Positions 1-12,878 of a DNA stretch of 64,000 nucleotides are shown piece after piece; position 1 is the stretch's first letter, and every line of letters starts with the position of its first letter. The position numbers were made by a program, and so were the translations under genes. The DNA comes from Embiotoca jacksoni (lineage: Eukaryota > Chordata > Actinopteri > Embiotocidae): assembly GCA_022577435.1 (NCBI GenBank), contig JAKOON010000007.1, positions 1,401,501-1,465,500 of the forward strand, in the 5' to 3' direction. The notes under the pieces were generated by a model. It saw only the letters and a list, made by a program, of their open reading frames with translations. It had not been told where the DNA came from and did no database searches.

Positions 1-645
1 CTTAAACCGCTGCAAATTTGTTTCGCAGTCTAAATAAAGAGTCCTGGCTCTTTTTGCACAGTAAACACACAATATAATGTGTGCGGGGTTTAATTAAAAA
101 CAATATTTCAATGACAACATGTAGCATTGGTGTAATAGGCCCGTCAAAAGGCTGAATCAGTGGCCATTAATTGCTTAACAGTCAGAACAACTGCTTGCGC
201 TGCACCGTCAACTGACATGAGATTTGTCCTCATTACACCGGCACTTTTCAGTTTATTTTTTACTTCATTTAATCCAAGCGGTTAAATAATAGAGAAACAT
301 TTCATCTCTCACGGCTAAGACACTGTAACCTGTTATTAAGGATATATTTATTTTCTTTTGTTTAATGACATTCAACCTTTATTGCCCTGGGGAGCTTTAT
401 TGATGATATGAACAATCTCACCTTGAGAAGGACACGGACTGTGGGACAGATGTATAACAAGCAAAAATATAATCAAAAATGAGCTAACATGCACGTTTAC
501 AGGTGTAAATTCACCGTGTCAGAGGTCAAACTGAGCCGGTAGCAGCAGGAAGTTGCGATTTTTAAGTAGTGGCCCCGATAACAAATGACATCCGAGAGAC
601 CAAACTAATCTTTTCCTTTCTCTTTCTTTGTCTCACTCTCACCAG
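1..645 (+). other. pdgfc: pdgfc intron (3' part)
   Basis: AT-rich intron sequence before the first visible exon. No exon or recognisable repeat seen; it ends in a clear polypyrimidine tract and AG at 644-645. Confidence 0.8.
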
Positions 646-826
646 GTACGACTTTGTGGAAATAGAGGATCCGACTGAGAAGACGATCCTGGGTCGCTGG
701 TGTGGGTCGCAGTCGGTACCGGCCAGTCACATCTCCAAAGGCAATCAGATCAGCATCCGCTTCATCTCTGATGAGTATTTCCCCTCCGAGCCGGGATTCT
801 GCATCCGCTACTCCCTGCTGCCCGTG
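646..826 (+). CDS. pdgfc: pdgfc exon: second half of CUB domain
   Basis: The exon opens after a pyrimidine-rich acceptor (ctcactctcaccag), begins with the third base of a split codon and ends in phase 0 at the donor GTAAG. It encodes 60 residues from YDFVEIEDP to YSLLPV, with the CUB cysteines in RWCGS and GFCIRY. Confidence 0.95.
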
Positions 827-1903
827 GTAAGAACAGCATTAACAGTCAGGAGTTGATAAATGAGCGTTTTCAAGTGGCTAAAACATTTGGCGGTCACGGC
901 ATTTTCCTCTGCTTCTATCTCCACCCGGGGAGTTCGCAAGGCAGTGAGTAATGCTTCTCCATGTCAGCACGGTGAAAATAATTTGCTTGTTACATAACAC
1001 GGTGTCTTAATTTGCAATCATCCATTTCTGCTTGTGAGTACCCGGGGTTTTAAACATCGCTGGGGAGAAATTGTGTTTAAGCACTTCACATCTGGCACCT
1101 GTGCGGCCATTTATTTTAGTTACGAAGGTACACGCGAGCTGGAGCGCGCACGCACACGCACACACACACACAAAATCCCTGCAAAGACAATCGCACAAAA
1201 ACAACAAAAACGACTTCAAGCACTTTAAAATTCTGGAATGGCCTCATTTCTGGGGGGGATTTGTATTATTTTGCTGCATTAAATTTAAATTATGAAACTT
1301 TTGCGTTCTGTATTATTGTTCTATACAGAACCATAAGGCCTCTGACCCTGTACTTTACCCAGAGATTCAAGTCCGATGAGTCTGGCAGATGAGGTATTGC
1401 AGTGTCACTGATGGTGTTGCGTGAGACTGAAATGGAGAAAATAAATGCCTTCACATTCACAAGTGGCTCCTTTGACCCTTTAGGGGGTGGCGGGATTCAT
1501 TCAAGCCCCTGAAATGAAAGTAGGAATTAAGTGCATTCAGTCCTGTCTGTCTGCTTTTCTGTTGACATTATTACATCATGCGCAGTTCCAAAGGAGTATC
1601 GCTTTTGTGTGTGTGTTCACAAAAATACCGACTCCAAATCCAAATCCATCTCTGGCAAAAACACATAATCTCTCTTTCTTTTTGCTCTTTCTCCTCATTT
1701 CTCTCTTTCACATTGTCTTCGCCTGCGACGGAGACTATAATCACCGTTTCCATTCACCTTTCAAATCACTGGCAGACGATTTATCAAGTACGATTTAGAG
1801 AGAGTGTTTCTAAGCTGAAACTCAAAGAGTGAGGACTCAAGCAACAATTGCAGCAATGAGCTTTGTGACTTGAGCGTGTTCACATACAACAACATGCTGT
1901 AAC

Positions 1904-1935
<32 letters not shown>

Positions 1936-2808
1936 TATACAGTATGAGCTAAGTATCACTGGTTGGAGTTGAAGGTTAATTCAAGATTATTTCAAGCTGG
2001 CGCATGGTTCTGTTCATGTGGATATTGTGGATCTATAAGTCATGCTAAACAGTCTATGTAAATGAAAATAAATTCAGTGATGGGAGGAGGCGGGGGATGA
2101 ATGAGGGCGCTCATAGGGAGAATGACAGTTAAAACATATGGGAGTCAAAAAGCAAAACTGACCGTCTCCCATGGTGAAGTCCAATGTTTTGCCAACCCAT
2201 CCATCCGACCCGACCTCCACGCTACATTGACTTTGTGGCACCACAACCACGTCTCACTTCCCTTCTTTGTTCCTGCCGTGACTGCTACGGCCACAATGAC
2301 GCAACACTGACGGCCATAATAACCTACTTGCCTGTTGTGTTTCCCGGCGTATTATGCACATCTGCTGTCTAAAAGTGGTGTCAGTAAAAATTACAATAAC
2401 TTGTACATCTGTGTCATTCCCATCTATGCTCGTCACCGTTTTTGTGGCCAATTTCCCATCACTATTTTCAGTAATATAGCTAGCTCTGAACTATGATTAT
2501 GTTCCCATTTTATTCTAGCTGTCAAATATCATCACTGAGTATAACAGCAGACGTGTTTCTCGAAGTTTACTGACTCCACCAATAAAATTCTAACAGAACT
2601 GTTTTGCATCTAAAGTATTTCTGGTTCCAAATATATATTTGCATAACTATTGTGAAATTAAAAAAAAAAAAAAAATCTGAAAAATTATTCAAACAGACTT
2701 CTGTGTCTCTGTACATCCAGCCATCTTTGTCTTTATCCACCCTCTTCCCATTCTTCATTCTCTTTAACTCTCTCTCTGTTGTTGTTCCTTTCCTGATCGC
2801 TAGACCAT

Positions 2809-2861
<53 letters not shown>

Positions 2862-5800
2862 CTTCGTACCTGCTCCTTCACTGACAAAAGCCCGGAGACA
2901 AATTAAAGAGACGACTGCCATGTTTTAACCTGTCATGTTTCAGTTCTGTTCACTTGCTTTAAGTAAACAGCTCAACTCCTCATTAATCCTTAATGGCCCG
3001 CAGCGGCAAATACGCAACTGAGATTACTGATGCTTTGTATTCACTCTGTAACTTTTTTTGTGCTTCAAAAGCTTTTTTTTGTTCTTTTATTCTTCGGGTC
3101 ACATCATTATTGTATCCTTTCAGCACCCTTAAAACCCCAAAACAATATCGCTGATGGGAGCACGAACTGACATTTTGAAAAGATACCGAGTGTCATGCTG
3201 AGAATCAATAAAGTATTTCTCAATAAAACGATAGAATAAATGGAAAAAGTCATTACGTGTACTGTCTCCCCATGGTGACGTCAATAAACGTTGTTGTATG
3301 TACTTTGTTTACCATCAATAGACTGCAGCAGATTGTGATGTTAGGGCCACAAGTAAGGTCGTGCTTTTTCTAAAAGAGATGGATTAGTCCAATAAACACT
3401 AGTAGAAGGAATTACATGATTCTAAAAGCCCTGCAGTGGAGGGAAGTGTGATCCAATAACCAATTTTTGCTATTGTTTTATTTGTGGAGAATTGCTCGGG
3501 CTGGGTATTGTCAAGGCAAGTCAAATTGAGTCGATTTTAGCCCATAATCACAAATTTTCCCCAAAGGACTTTATAATTTGTACAATACACCTCTCGCTAT
3601 CTTTAGACCTTCTGGTTTTTTTAAGAAAAACTCCTAAATCTTAACTTTATTTTGAAAAATACAGCAAGATGCGTTTTACAAGGGCAACAAAGGCGCAATT
3701 TCTAGACCAAGGCTGACCTTCTAACCCCATGAAAAGTTTTAGAGATACACAATTCTTCACAAGACAAATATATAATTTTATAACAAAAAAACAGTTAAAG
3801 CTTTAAAAAAAAAAAAGTGTGGCATTGGAAATACCAACACCACATGATAATATTGGGAAGAATTTCTGATGTTTTTCAGCAGAATGAAACTATTCTACTG
3901 CGGTGTTCAAATGGCTTACCACAAACTGTTTGACGAAACAAGAGACCGAGTTTTCCTTTCATGGTCAAACTCTAGAAGGTGCGGAAACCATGAGGAGGGA
4001 AAAGGAAGCTTTGGCCTCCGCACGTTCAGTCTGTCTTCCCTTTGAACCTTCCTCTGACAGAGGAGGAGCACGCTAGAACAGCGGCACTCTGTTTCCTCTG
4101 CGGTCAACCAGTCGCTACTGGAACCTCATGCCACGCAGGGGCCAGCACTTTAAGTTTATATTTAAACAAGCAATAATTCCTCCCCACCACTTCCATGGAA
4201 TGGAAAGGGGGGAAAAAAAAAAAAAATAAGACCCAGTCTGTAATTCACAGGAAGAGATTTTAGAAAAAAGCGAAAGGGCCGAGGCAAAGAGGTTGTTTAA
4301 ACACAGAGGAGAAGGAGCCCGTTGAACGCAGCGCGAGGGGTGTTGAGTGGTGGGCGTCGCGGGTTCGAAGGAGCAAACAAAACATACATCATTGTCTCTG
4401 TGAGGTCTCATTTCAGAACGAAACTGCACCGCTTTACTTTGGCGTGAAAGATCACTCTACCAGCTTCGTTTGATGATAGTGAGTTTTATCAGTCAAATGT
4501 TAAATCGTTTGTTTGTCTGGATCGCGGCAGAAAGAACAATTAAAAAAAAAAAAAAAAATCTATACTATTTGAACTCGGAGACGAGGATTTTAGTCATTAC
4601 TTCAGCTCCAGAAGTAATGACTAAAATCCTCGTTGCAGCAAGATGCTAATGACCGTTGGCGTGATGAAACTGAGGTCTGTTTTTACACCAACCCCGATTT
4701 CACTGTGTGGCGTGTAGTGAGGAGGGAAAAAAATATACTTTTTTTTTCACGCACAACAAACCCCGCTGCTTACTCAAAGTCCTCTTGCGCAAGGAAGTGG
4801 TTTGCGACTGCATGTGGAAGGAGGAGATATATATTGTTTTCCAGAGCTCTCCCATGATGCTATTTCAGAATTGTCATCTCAACATAGTTAGCTGAACCTG
4901 TCATTTTAGTTCCCAGAAATAAGACGGTGTGGTTGCGCTTCAGAAGAACAAAGAGAGCTGGAAACGAGGAAATCACAGCTTGAAAATGAGGTTATTCTTG
5001 AGGGGCGGGAGGGGACTGGGGGGAGGTTCAGAGAGTTTGGTCGTGATAAGAGGTACATTACAAGCTGCTGCACTTTGATTCTGTCAGAATAAAAACGTTT
5101 GTTTTTTTTTAACCTTTGCTCTTTGTAAAATATAGATTATTTTTACGACAGCAGTGCACTGCAATCCGGTCCGGCTGGGATCGCTGTCTGTATTTATCAT
5201 AGCACACTATCATCCTCGAGAGCAATATCCAAAATTGCACATATTTTGGATGATTGGTTTCAGGACAGAAGACTCCACAATGTCTGCACTTAATACTCGC
5301 AGTCTCCCAGTGTGCCTTGGGGCAAAAAACCCGATAGTGGATGCCAGTATGGGTTTGAGTTTAATACCCAGAGTTTAAACAAGGGGTCTCCAACCTCTCG
5401 CGAGCAACTGGTTGAGTATGTGCGAGCTGGGTATCAATTTTGTAATTATTCGCATAAAAGAAGCGTATTCGGTGACTGGAAACGAGCCTCGCAAAGAATT
5501 TCGAGTGCAGTAGTGCCACGCTAACATATACCCACTCAAATCAGGTAACGAGGGTGCTTCTAGAGATCGGTGGAATTGAATTACCGTCACTGCAATTTTG
5601 AACCTAACCACTCTACCACCTGAGCAAGACACCCTGGCGACACACAGGTAAAGGCAATTTAATATATATCTTCAGAATGATACTTTAAAAAAAAAGTTCA
5701 AAAAAATTTCATCCAGTAAAAAATAACTGCCTAAAAACAATCAAAATCAAATGCAAAAATACATTTTAAATTTGATGTTGTGCTGTATAATTAAAAGCCG

Positions 5801-8800
5801 AATTTGGAACGGCACAAAGACACCCTCACAATCCCTCTGTTACGACACTGCAACCCCATTGTGGCAAAATGATCTGAGACTTTTCGCTTGTCAAAACTGC
5901 GCTGTCCTGTCAGCATCAGCTTTTAGTAAAAGCAAACAAGGAGAGTTTTTTTTAGGTTTTTTTTGCACGGGACTCTGCGTTCGTCAGACACTTAAGCGCA
6001 GAGACAACCCACGTACCAAGACCTGAGCTGACCTGATGGCTGAGAGGGGTCACGGTACATCTGTCATCTCAACGTTTTAAGTCAAGTCTGCATCCTGTTT
6101 TTGAATGTGCTCCAAAGCCTTTGTTGAAAGTCATTCCACTCACTCTGTTTCACTCCTTTCCGTTTAAATGTGTTTTAAACTGTTTTATTAACTCAAAAAT
6201 CACAACTCATAAGAGACCTTTGGAATTTGTTGTGGTTACTTTTTAAACACCTTTTTTTTTTTTTTTTTTTTACGAAAATCATGTTCACTCTTACATCATC
6301 TAGATTTACAAGAAATCACTCAAAGAGCTCCAATGAGCCTAATTTTAAACCCTTGTGCATTCTTTCTGTGCTTAGTGTTGTTTTTAACTCCATTGCGTCA
6401 TGTTTGTTCATGCACCAAGTCTTAATGTGTCACACTTGCCACACAGTTAGTGCTCTGAATTGCTCCCAGTCAGAAGTTCTGGTGGTCCACTTAAGGACTT
6501 TGTTCCTGAATTTCATAAATGGGAGCTCTCATCTGCTACTTATAGCTTTATTCACACCATCTTGATGCGTCTCTGAAGGATTGCTTGGCTCCTCTATCTG
6601 AAGCTGAGCTTGCAGAGCGCTGCTAATTGGGGGAGTGTTGCTCCATCGACATTCACAAGCTGTTAATGGCTTCCAGTCCACGCCGTTAGCCACTGCCAAG
6701 GCTCGGCTAATAAGAATCACAGCTTTCTTTCTGTTGTCTGGTGATACGGCTCTGTTCGGCGAAACGTCTGTTTCACTCTTAGTTTCCGCTGCTATATGAC
6801 GAGTCCCTTTCCCCCATAAATATTCCTCTCACATTTGTGTCTGTTTATCACAGTTGGTGCCAAATAAACCGAAGATATGCTCAGGTTATAAAAGCAACCT
6901 CATTAGTATGAGTCAAATCTGTGGCATGGACGCAGCTGTGCGTCAGCTGTATTTTCGCAGCCTGTGGTGCAGCCATGTCAAACCACTGGCATCTTATTCT
7001 AAAGTCGATGCCAACGGGAAATTGATTTTGAGTAAACTACATGTACTTATGCTGTCAATAAATCCCACTGATGGTTTTCTGTTTTACACTTTTTATTCAG
7101 TGTGAAAATGTCAGTAAACGTGCGGATATGTTTTCATATTTAAGTGCATTGCTGTTGTATCCGGCCCAGCTAAAAGGACTGCTGTGTATCCCTCTTAATC
7201 TATGCTGCCTCTACTGGTAGTGAGCTGAAGTACACTATATTCACTGTACATACATGTAGTATATTTTCATGGTGTCTCCAAGGCAACTTTCGGCCGTTGA
7301 TATCTGTATTTTTGTGGAACAAACACCAATTTCACTCGCCACTTCATTGGTTTTTGTCCAAGTGGTTTTACACTGCTGGGAAATCTCGCATTTTTAGCAT
7401 AAGTAGAAAACGGTTAATAGAAAACAGCCCACAAATCCGTGCAACATCAGTGTCACGTCCTCTGACAAAAAGCAAAGTTTTATTCCGAGTTCACTGAATT
7501 CTAATCTAATTCTCTCTTACAATTCGTCAAAGGAAAGATACAGATTCACCGAATCATTTTTTTTTCTTTTCAGACATTTCTCCCTCCCCAAAAGCTTTAA
7601 AATCCCAGCTGCCAGCAGCCCATCGTTTCAATGCTCCACAAGCTTTTTTTTTTTTTTTGTAAGTGTCACAGTGTTGCTTTCTACCTGTCAGTCACATAAG
7701 ATTAGAGAGACCAGCGAGCTGACATGTCGGACAAACGCAGCGTCACAAGACTGAAAGGTTTAGCGGATTAGCCTCTTCTCTCGTGGGAAGACCGATACCC
7801 CGGGTATCAATCTTCTCTGTGACTGCTCGCTGTAGCCTGGAGGGGCGGAGAGTTTGAAACAAATAATACTGTCACCAGCCGCAGCTACGGGGACAAATGT
7901 TTGTATGCAAAGTGGGCGAGGGAGGGGACGAAGATGTGATCACGTCTGACAACTTAAAAAATAAAGACAAAAAAAGAAAAGAAGAAAGTCATTTCTTTGC
8001 GATTAAGTCATTATTTCAAATTGTGCCTCTCAGGTCGAGAGCATAGAGACATTCTGAATATATTCAGAACCAAATGTACCGTGCTTGAGTTATGAAGACA
8101 GCTACATTTTCTCAAGCAGAGCTTTCAGAATATATTCATGTTGGCAGGGAATAGTATACAGTACGCCTTGATTTATGCTTTTTCAGTCTGTAGGATATAC
8201 TATAAATGTATGCTATGTTGCATTGTTGTTTTTTTGTTGTGCTGGAGGTAATTGTGATTTCTGGACGTTGCCTTTTTGTTTCCTGACCGTTTTTTTTCCT
8301 ATCCAAAATTATATGTGTAGTTATTTAGAGACCAAAATAAATTTGAATCTTAAAAAGTTCCTGCAGGAAATCTACATGAGGCAGCGATATAACCACCATT
8401 TTGTGCTGGCCACAGCAGACCACTTAGCTGCCCAGTGGACTATTTGGGTTAAAATATCAATGCAGCTTGCAGAGGCAAAGGTTTTTTTTTTGTTTTTAAC
8501 ATTCCCAACAGCCAAATGTCTTCCAATTGGTCCGGTGCGGGCGATCCTTCAGGGGTTCTAGTCAGTTTTCGGTGTGGAGACCACTTACCTTAAAAGGCGT
8601 TTTCAGTGTGCAGCTCCATCAAAGAGCTGAAGTCTAGAAAAAGAAAAAAGACAACCCTTTATATACAGGTGTATTCTCCTGTTGTAACTTATATTTACTG
8701 TATAAATGAATCTCATTCGTTGCTTCTCCTGCAGAGTGTATCAGAGCCAGAGGTCCCTGCGGTTCTCCCATCATCCCTGCAGGGCATCGCGGAGCTGTCA

Positions 8801-10386
8801 GAGGCCGTGGCGGGCCTGAGCACCGTGGAGGAGGTCATGAAGTACCTGGAGCCGGAGCGGTGGCAGCTGGATATAGACGAGTTGTACAAACCGTCGTGGC
8901 ACGTGCTGGGGAAATCCTTCATCCACAACAAGAAAGCCAGAGGTAGGGCACTTTTAATTTCTTTGTTGCGATTAATATCCAAGCGAATGTTAAGAAAAGC
9001 AATACGGTCGGTTATATTGTCATATGATTAAAATGGTATTAAAAAAATATGATTGAATATAAACCCCTAGCTCCCGAGTGCTATTTATGATGTAGAATTG
9101 TGAGAATACTTTTCACCTGAAGTGATTGCGGTTCATTTCCTCCGCGTCGTTGAGGAGGAACCGATCTCAATCTGCTGCGGGAGGAGGTTCGACTGTACAG
9201 CTGCACGCCGCGCAACTTCTCCGTGTCCTTGCGTGAGGAGCTGAAAAGGACGGATGCCATTTTCTGGCCCAGCTGTCTCCTGGTGAAACGCTGCGGTGGA
9301 AACTGCGCCTGCTGCTCTCACCGCTGCTACGACTGCCAGTGCGTTCCCGCCAGGGTCACAAAGAAATACCACGAGGTAAATATCACGAAATGATGAAACG
9401 GTCACGATATTCATACGACCGCAAAAATAACATGAGAGACACTTACTAACATTTAACCGCTTCATTATCCTGAGAAATGTGAAATTTCAGAAGGTAATCA
9501 ATCTTTCCAGACTTTAAATCACAAAACATTTATTCAATACTTCAATTTTACTACATTTTATTTCCAGCTTACGAAGAGGTCTGTGGCAAATTTGCGGTTC
9601 TGCATTGTGTACAGTAATTCAAAATGACTTTTACATCTCGGATTTTGCCAGACATCCAACCATAAAAACCAATAGCAGACTATTAAGCCAATTTACTAAC
9701 TTCATAGGCCTTTTGGAAAAACTTCAAATTTACCATTAATATTCTTTGATTCTGTGCTCGCTCCTGCCTTTCAAGGAATGTTTTCAATTACACAGAAGTA
9801 ATAGCATAACATTATGGGTTGGATTGCCTTGACATTTACCATGCACTGCACTTCACTTTAGTGACGTATGAGTTGTTCCGTGGTGCCACAATCAGGTCAA
9901 ACTTTTACCCTTCATATGCTGTTGCAGCAAAAGCCACCGTGACATTACAATACGAAATACTACAATAACTCGATGCCACTGTCATAATTAGCTTCAGATT
10001 AAGCGTGATGATGGTCATCTGTGTGTCTTGGAAACAGATTTAAAAGCTAGAAAAGAAGCATCTACTTATAACAAGGACAATTTCTTCCATTTAGACCCGC
10101 AGCGAAAACCTTGAAACCAAACAAAACCAACTGCCTCTTTTTCTTTTATTTTCTTTTTAAAGGAATTGAAAAACAAACTGATGCAATTTCTACACGACCT
10201 TCACACTGAGCATGCTGGAAAGGAAATTTCTGATGTTTAGCTGTCAACTCAAGCCTCCTCCTCTTTACACAGGTTCTGCTGCTGAAACATCGAAGTGGTG
10301 GAAGGGGCCTGCAGAAGTCCATGACTGATGTGCCCTTGGAGCACCATGAAGAATGTGCCTGTGTGTGTAAAGATGACTGGGACTGA
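646..10386 (+). CDS. pdgfc: Platelet-derived growth factor C, 3' part (four exons, 5' end outside window)
   Basis: PDGF-C is a secreted, latent dimeric growth factor. Proteolytic loss of its CUB domain frees the cystine-knot domain to act on PDGF receptor alpha. Coding exons seen: 646-826, 8735-8942, 9158-9375 (or from 9155) and 10273-10386; all have GT-AG borders and matching phases. They encode the second half of the CUB domain (WCGSQSVP, SDEYFPSEPGFCIRYS), the hinge (YLEPERWQLDIDELY) ending in the basic stretch NKKAR, the growth-factor core with the PDGF-C-type insertion RCGGNCACC, and the tail HHEECACVC before TGA. The hinge and the NCA insertion favour PDGF-C over PDGF-A, B or D. Signal peptide and first CUB exons lie left of the window. 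The only oddity is the acceptor of the growth-factor exon (see findings). Confidence 0.95.
2810..2857. repeat. (CA)24 microsatellite
   Basis: Uninterrupted CA dinucleotides inside the large pdgfc intron. Confidence 0.98.
4581..4633. repeat. Perfect inverted repeat, 23-bp arms, 7-nt loop
   Basis: Arm acgaggattttagtcattac plus ttc (4581-4603) is followed by loop agctcca (4604-4610) and its exact reverse complement (4611-4633). It lies in a pdgfc intron. The stem is shorter than a typical pre-miRNA (about 30 bp). It may be a foldback or the relic of a small inverted-repeat element. Confidence 0.9.
5385..5640. repeat. Possible degraded dispersed repeat
   Basis: The start ggggtctccaacctctcgcg resembles ends of hAT-type non-autonomous elements. 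On the minus strand, cttgctcaggtggtagagtgg resembles the A-box region of a tRNA-derived SINE. Both resemblances are by eye and weak. Confidence 0.3.
7274..7287. promoter_or_regulatory. RFX X-box-like motif
   Basis: GTCTCCAAGGCAAC fits the X-box pattern RYYNYY-N(1-3)-RRNRAC. It is intronic in pdgfc. Function is inferred from the motif only. Confidence 0.35.
8735..8942 (+). CDS. pdgfc: pdgfc exon: hinge between CUB and growth-factor domains
   Basis: The acceptor is ctcctgcag and the exon starts in phase 0 with SVSEPEVPAVLPSS. It contains the well-conserved hinge motif EVMKYLEPERWQLDIDELY and ends at HNKKAR plus one base of a split codon, before the donor GTAGGG. The basic KKAR corresponds to the activating protease site of mammalian PDGF-C, where the motif is RKSR. 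Confidence 0.95.
9158..9375 (+). CDS. pdgfc: pdgfc exon: cystine-knot growth-factor domain
   Basis: The exon encodes DLNLLREEVRLYSCTPRNF, then the core LKRTDAIFWPSCLLVKRCGG, NCACC and CQCVPARVTKKYHE, and ends in phase 0 at GTAAAT. The 5' border is uncertain: two in-frame AGs three bases apart (exon start 9155 or 9158) give Gly-Gly-Thr or Gly-Thr before Asp. Both acceptors are the weak GAG type. Confidence 0.88.
9376..10272 (+). other. pdgfc: Last pdgfc intron
   Basis: About 0.9 kb between the growth-factor exon and the last exon. Nothing recognisable seen in it. Confidence 0.8.
10273..10386 (+). CDS. pdgfc: pdgfc last coding exon
   Basis: The acceptor is tttacacag, phase 0. It encodes VLLLKHRSGGRGLQKSMTDV and PLEHHEECACVCKDDWD, then TGA. 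The GLxKSxTDVxLEHHEECxCVC pattern is the PDGF-C C-terminus with its last knot cysteines. Confidence 0.95.
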   Translation, partial: VLLLKHRSGGRGLQKSMTDVPLEHHEECACVCKDDWD

Positions 10387-11440
10387 CCTCAGACATGTGT
10401 AATAGCTGCCAATGGAAGCGCACGGGAACATTAGAAATGAACCTCTGCCACCGTTCTGTATCTCATCCACTTCCACTGGGAGCTAACAAGATTCTCCTTT
10501 TATCCTGTTGTCCTTTCACTAATTGGATGAAGCAGAACGGACTGGAATCTAATAGATCTTCTGAATGGATTTGACTGCTGTGGAATACCAATAGTGTGCT
10601 CTGAGTGCATTTTAGGGAGACAAAAAGTTCACTGGAGCAGATCTGGACTATTACCCATATGCTTTGAAGACCATTTTCTTCAGCTCCTTGGAGATAAGAA
10701 CATTGAGGCATTTTTGCCTCTTCCTCCTGAGGTCTTATTTTTTTTTTTAAAGTTCATTCAGTGCGGGCTGATAGTGTCATGGAAAATGGGAGCGTCTTTG
10801 CTCGAGTACTTTTTTTTTTTTATGTCTATAAGTGAGCTGACTGCAGCTGCCTTGCTCCCTCGGCTCCTCTATTATTACCATCAAGGCGAAGAAAGGTGCT
10901 TTTTTGCGAGCAGTTTCCCTTTGCCCCCCCCCCCCCCCTTTTGTTTTACTACAGATTTAATCTGAAACGCATCACTAATGAGACTGCATTATGTGTAAAT
11001 ATTTCACTTCCATTTCTTTTCTGTACTATGGTGCCTTTTCTACCAAAGATTCTCAAGGAGAAGATACAAGTTGCACATGTAGAATCGGGGTGGGCGTTGT
11101 TCATTTAAGTCTTCCATCTGATCCATCTCAGCAATATCAAATCTGCTTGCTTCAGGAATGCCTAGCATCAAGCAATTTTTGCAACATTGTTCGTGTTAAA
11201 TATTTATTTGTGTAATGAAAGGGAACTTAGGTCCAAGATGCCTTGTTTGTTATATTTGTCGCTGTACAGTAAGTAGTATTAGCCTGCATTTTCATTGTTA
11301 GTCATGTTTACATTGCAAATTCTTGTCATGGATGTTTTTCCTTTTCTGTAAGCCAAAGTTATTTATCTCTACTTTTGCAACAACAGTTTGTGTATTTCAT
11401 AGTATTGAACATCAAAAATAAATTTTTCCATTTCTAAGTG
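10387..11440 (+). other. pdgfc: pdgfc 3' untranslated region
   Basis: Runs from the TGA to just past the AATAAA at 11417. It includes T-runs (10738-10749, 10809-10820), a C15 run (10924-10938) and several ATTTA-type pentamers near 11200, which can act as instability elements. The extent is inferred from the first good polyadenylation signal. Confidence 0.65.
11417..11422 (+). promoter_or_regulatory. pdgfc: Polyadenylation signal of pdgfc
   Basis: AATAAA about 1.03 kb after the pdgfc stop, followed by a T-rich stretch. No transcript evidence. Confidence 0.6.
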
Positions 11441-12819
11441 AATGTGCAGTACTCGGGACTGGTAGACGGGAAGCCGGCTGAATAGAGAAGACATCTAAAA
11501 CACTGTCGAACGATAGCAAATCCGTTTCCAAAGGGCACACCAGAGTCCCAAACCAAAGCTATCCATAACTGTGCATATTAATTTCATCATCTGCAGATAT
11601 TACAGACATAGTGAGAGTAAATATATGGTTTAAGTGATAACCTATTCATAAAACAGGAGAAACCTAACACATGCTGAATAAAGTGAGTTGAGGGCTCCCA
11701 TATATGATTTATAACAGTTTAGGATACTTCGTAAATTCCAAAATTCAAATAAAGGTGAAAAATATCGAAGCAACGATTTTACTCAAAAACAATTCTCTCA
11801 ACTTTAATGATTTTTTTTTTTATACTTTTAAAGGATCAACGTGATCATGTGATAATTTATGTTACCCAGCTGTAAAAAGCAAGAAGATAAAGGGTCCAAT
11901 TCATTTAATCATTTTCAAATTTGGTGTAATATTCTTTGAGCCAGTCAGTACTTTATTTGAATTAGTCAGACCTTATTAGTGTCGACAGGACGATGTTTTT
12001 GGGCGCCAGGTTCGGGTTTTTATTTTGATGTACAACAAGGTATCGTCTACATGGAAAATCCAAAGTGTAGGTACTATTATTATCATCAGTAGCCACTAAT
12101 CCACTAATATCTCTGTTAATTAAGAAAGTTTTGCACGGCCTGAGTCATACATCCATGCAGTGAATTTGGGTATCGTAATAACTGGCCCCGGGGCAGAAAT
12201 AAACTCAAACTCTCTGGAAGTGTTAATTAGAGAATGAGGAAAACTTTCATTTTCCACTGTGTTTTACATTTCCGGTGTGATGGTGAAGACGACGGAGTGA
12301 GGCAATATGTTGAATTACGTGCGAGTAAAAGAGAAGCGGATGAATGGGAATGATCTGGAGAACATCGCTTGCCATATTTTCCACTGTGTAGTTAGAACTG
12401 TGTACATTTTGGTGTTACTTTTTAACCTAATAACAAAGCACTGCTTTTACCGCCTCTCCTTAGCACGTGCATATTTGACTTTATTCCACCTTACCAGACG
12501 CTGAGCAGCGTTTGTTCGTTCTCCCCACTCGGCCATCGGGTCACTCAGGAGGAGGTTCTCGTTTGTCCATCTAACACATGCCGTGCCGGCCAATTATTCT
12601 GATCTAATGTGCGCTCTGGCAGGCATCTGCGGTGACGCCAGATGCTACTGCAAAAAAAAAAAAAAAACAACACACCGGCTCCCAGTGTGGTTTTCATAAT
12701 ATTAAACAGACTGCCTTCCTTGGTCGGTGCAGTTTTCCTTTGCGGAGGAAACCTCACTGCACTGGCACAAGATGTGACACGGCATGGACAGTTGGTCTGG
12801 CTCTTTGGCTGTTTGTGTA

Positions 12820-12822
<3 letters not shown>

Positions 12823-12877
<55 letters not shown>
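12823..12877. repeat. (GT)n microsatellite
   Basis: About 55 bp of uninterrupted GT. Overlapping open frames here are repeat artefacts. Confidence 0.98.

Positions 12878-12878
<1 letters not shown>

Larger units (their letters stand above)
827..8734 (+). other. pdgfc: Large pdgfc intron (7.9 kb)
   Basis: No coding exon recognised. It holds a short TA run near 1919-1940, a (CA)24 repeat at 2810-2857, many A/T homopolymers, a 23-bp perfect hairpin at 4581-4633, possible degraded repeat sequence at about 5385-5640 and an RFX X-box-like motif at 7274-7287. Confidence 0.8.

Noticed and set aside
4340..4390. gcgggttcgaaggag resembling a tRNA T-loop
   Set aside because: No A-box, anticodon stem or acceptor pairing around it on either strand.
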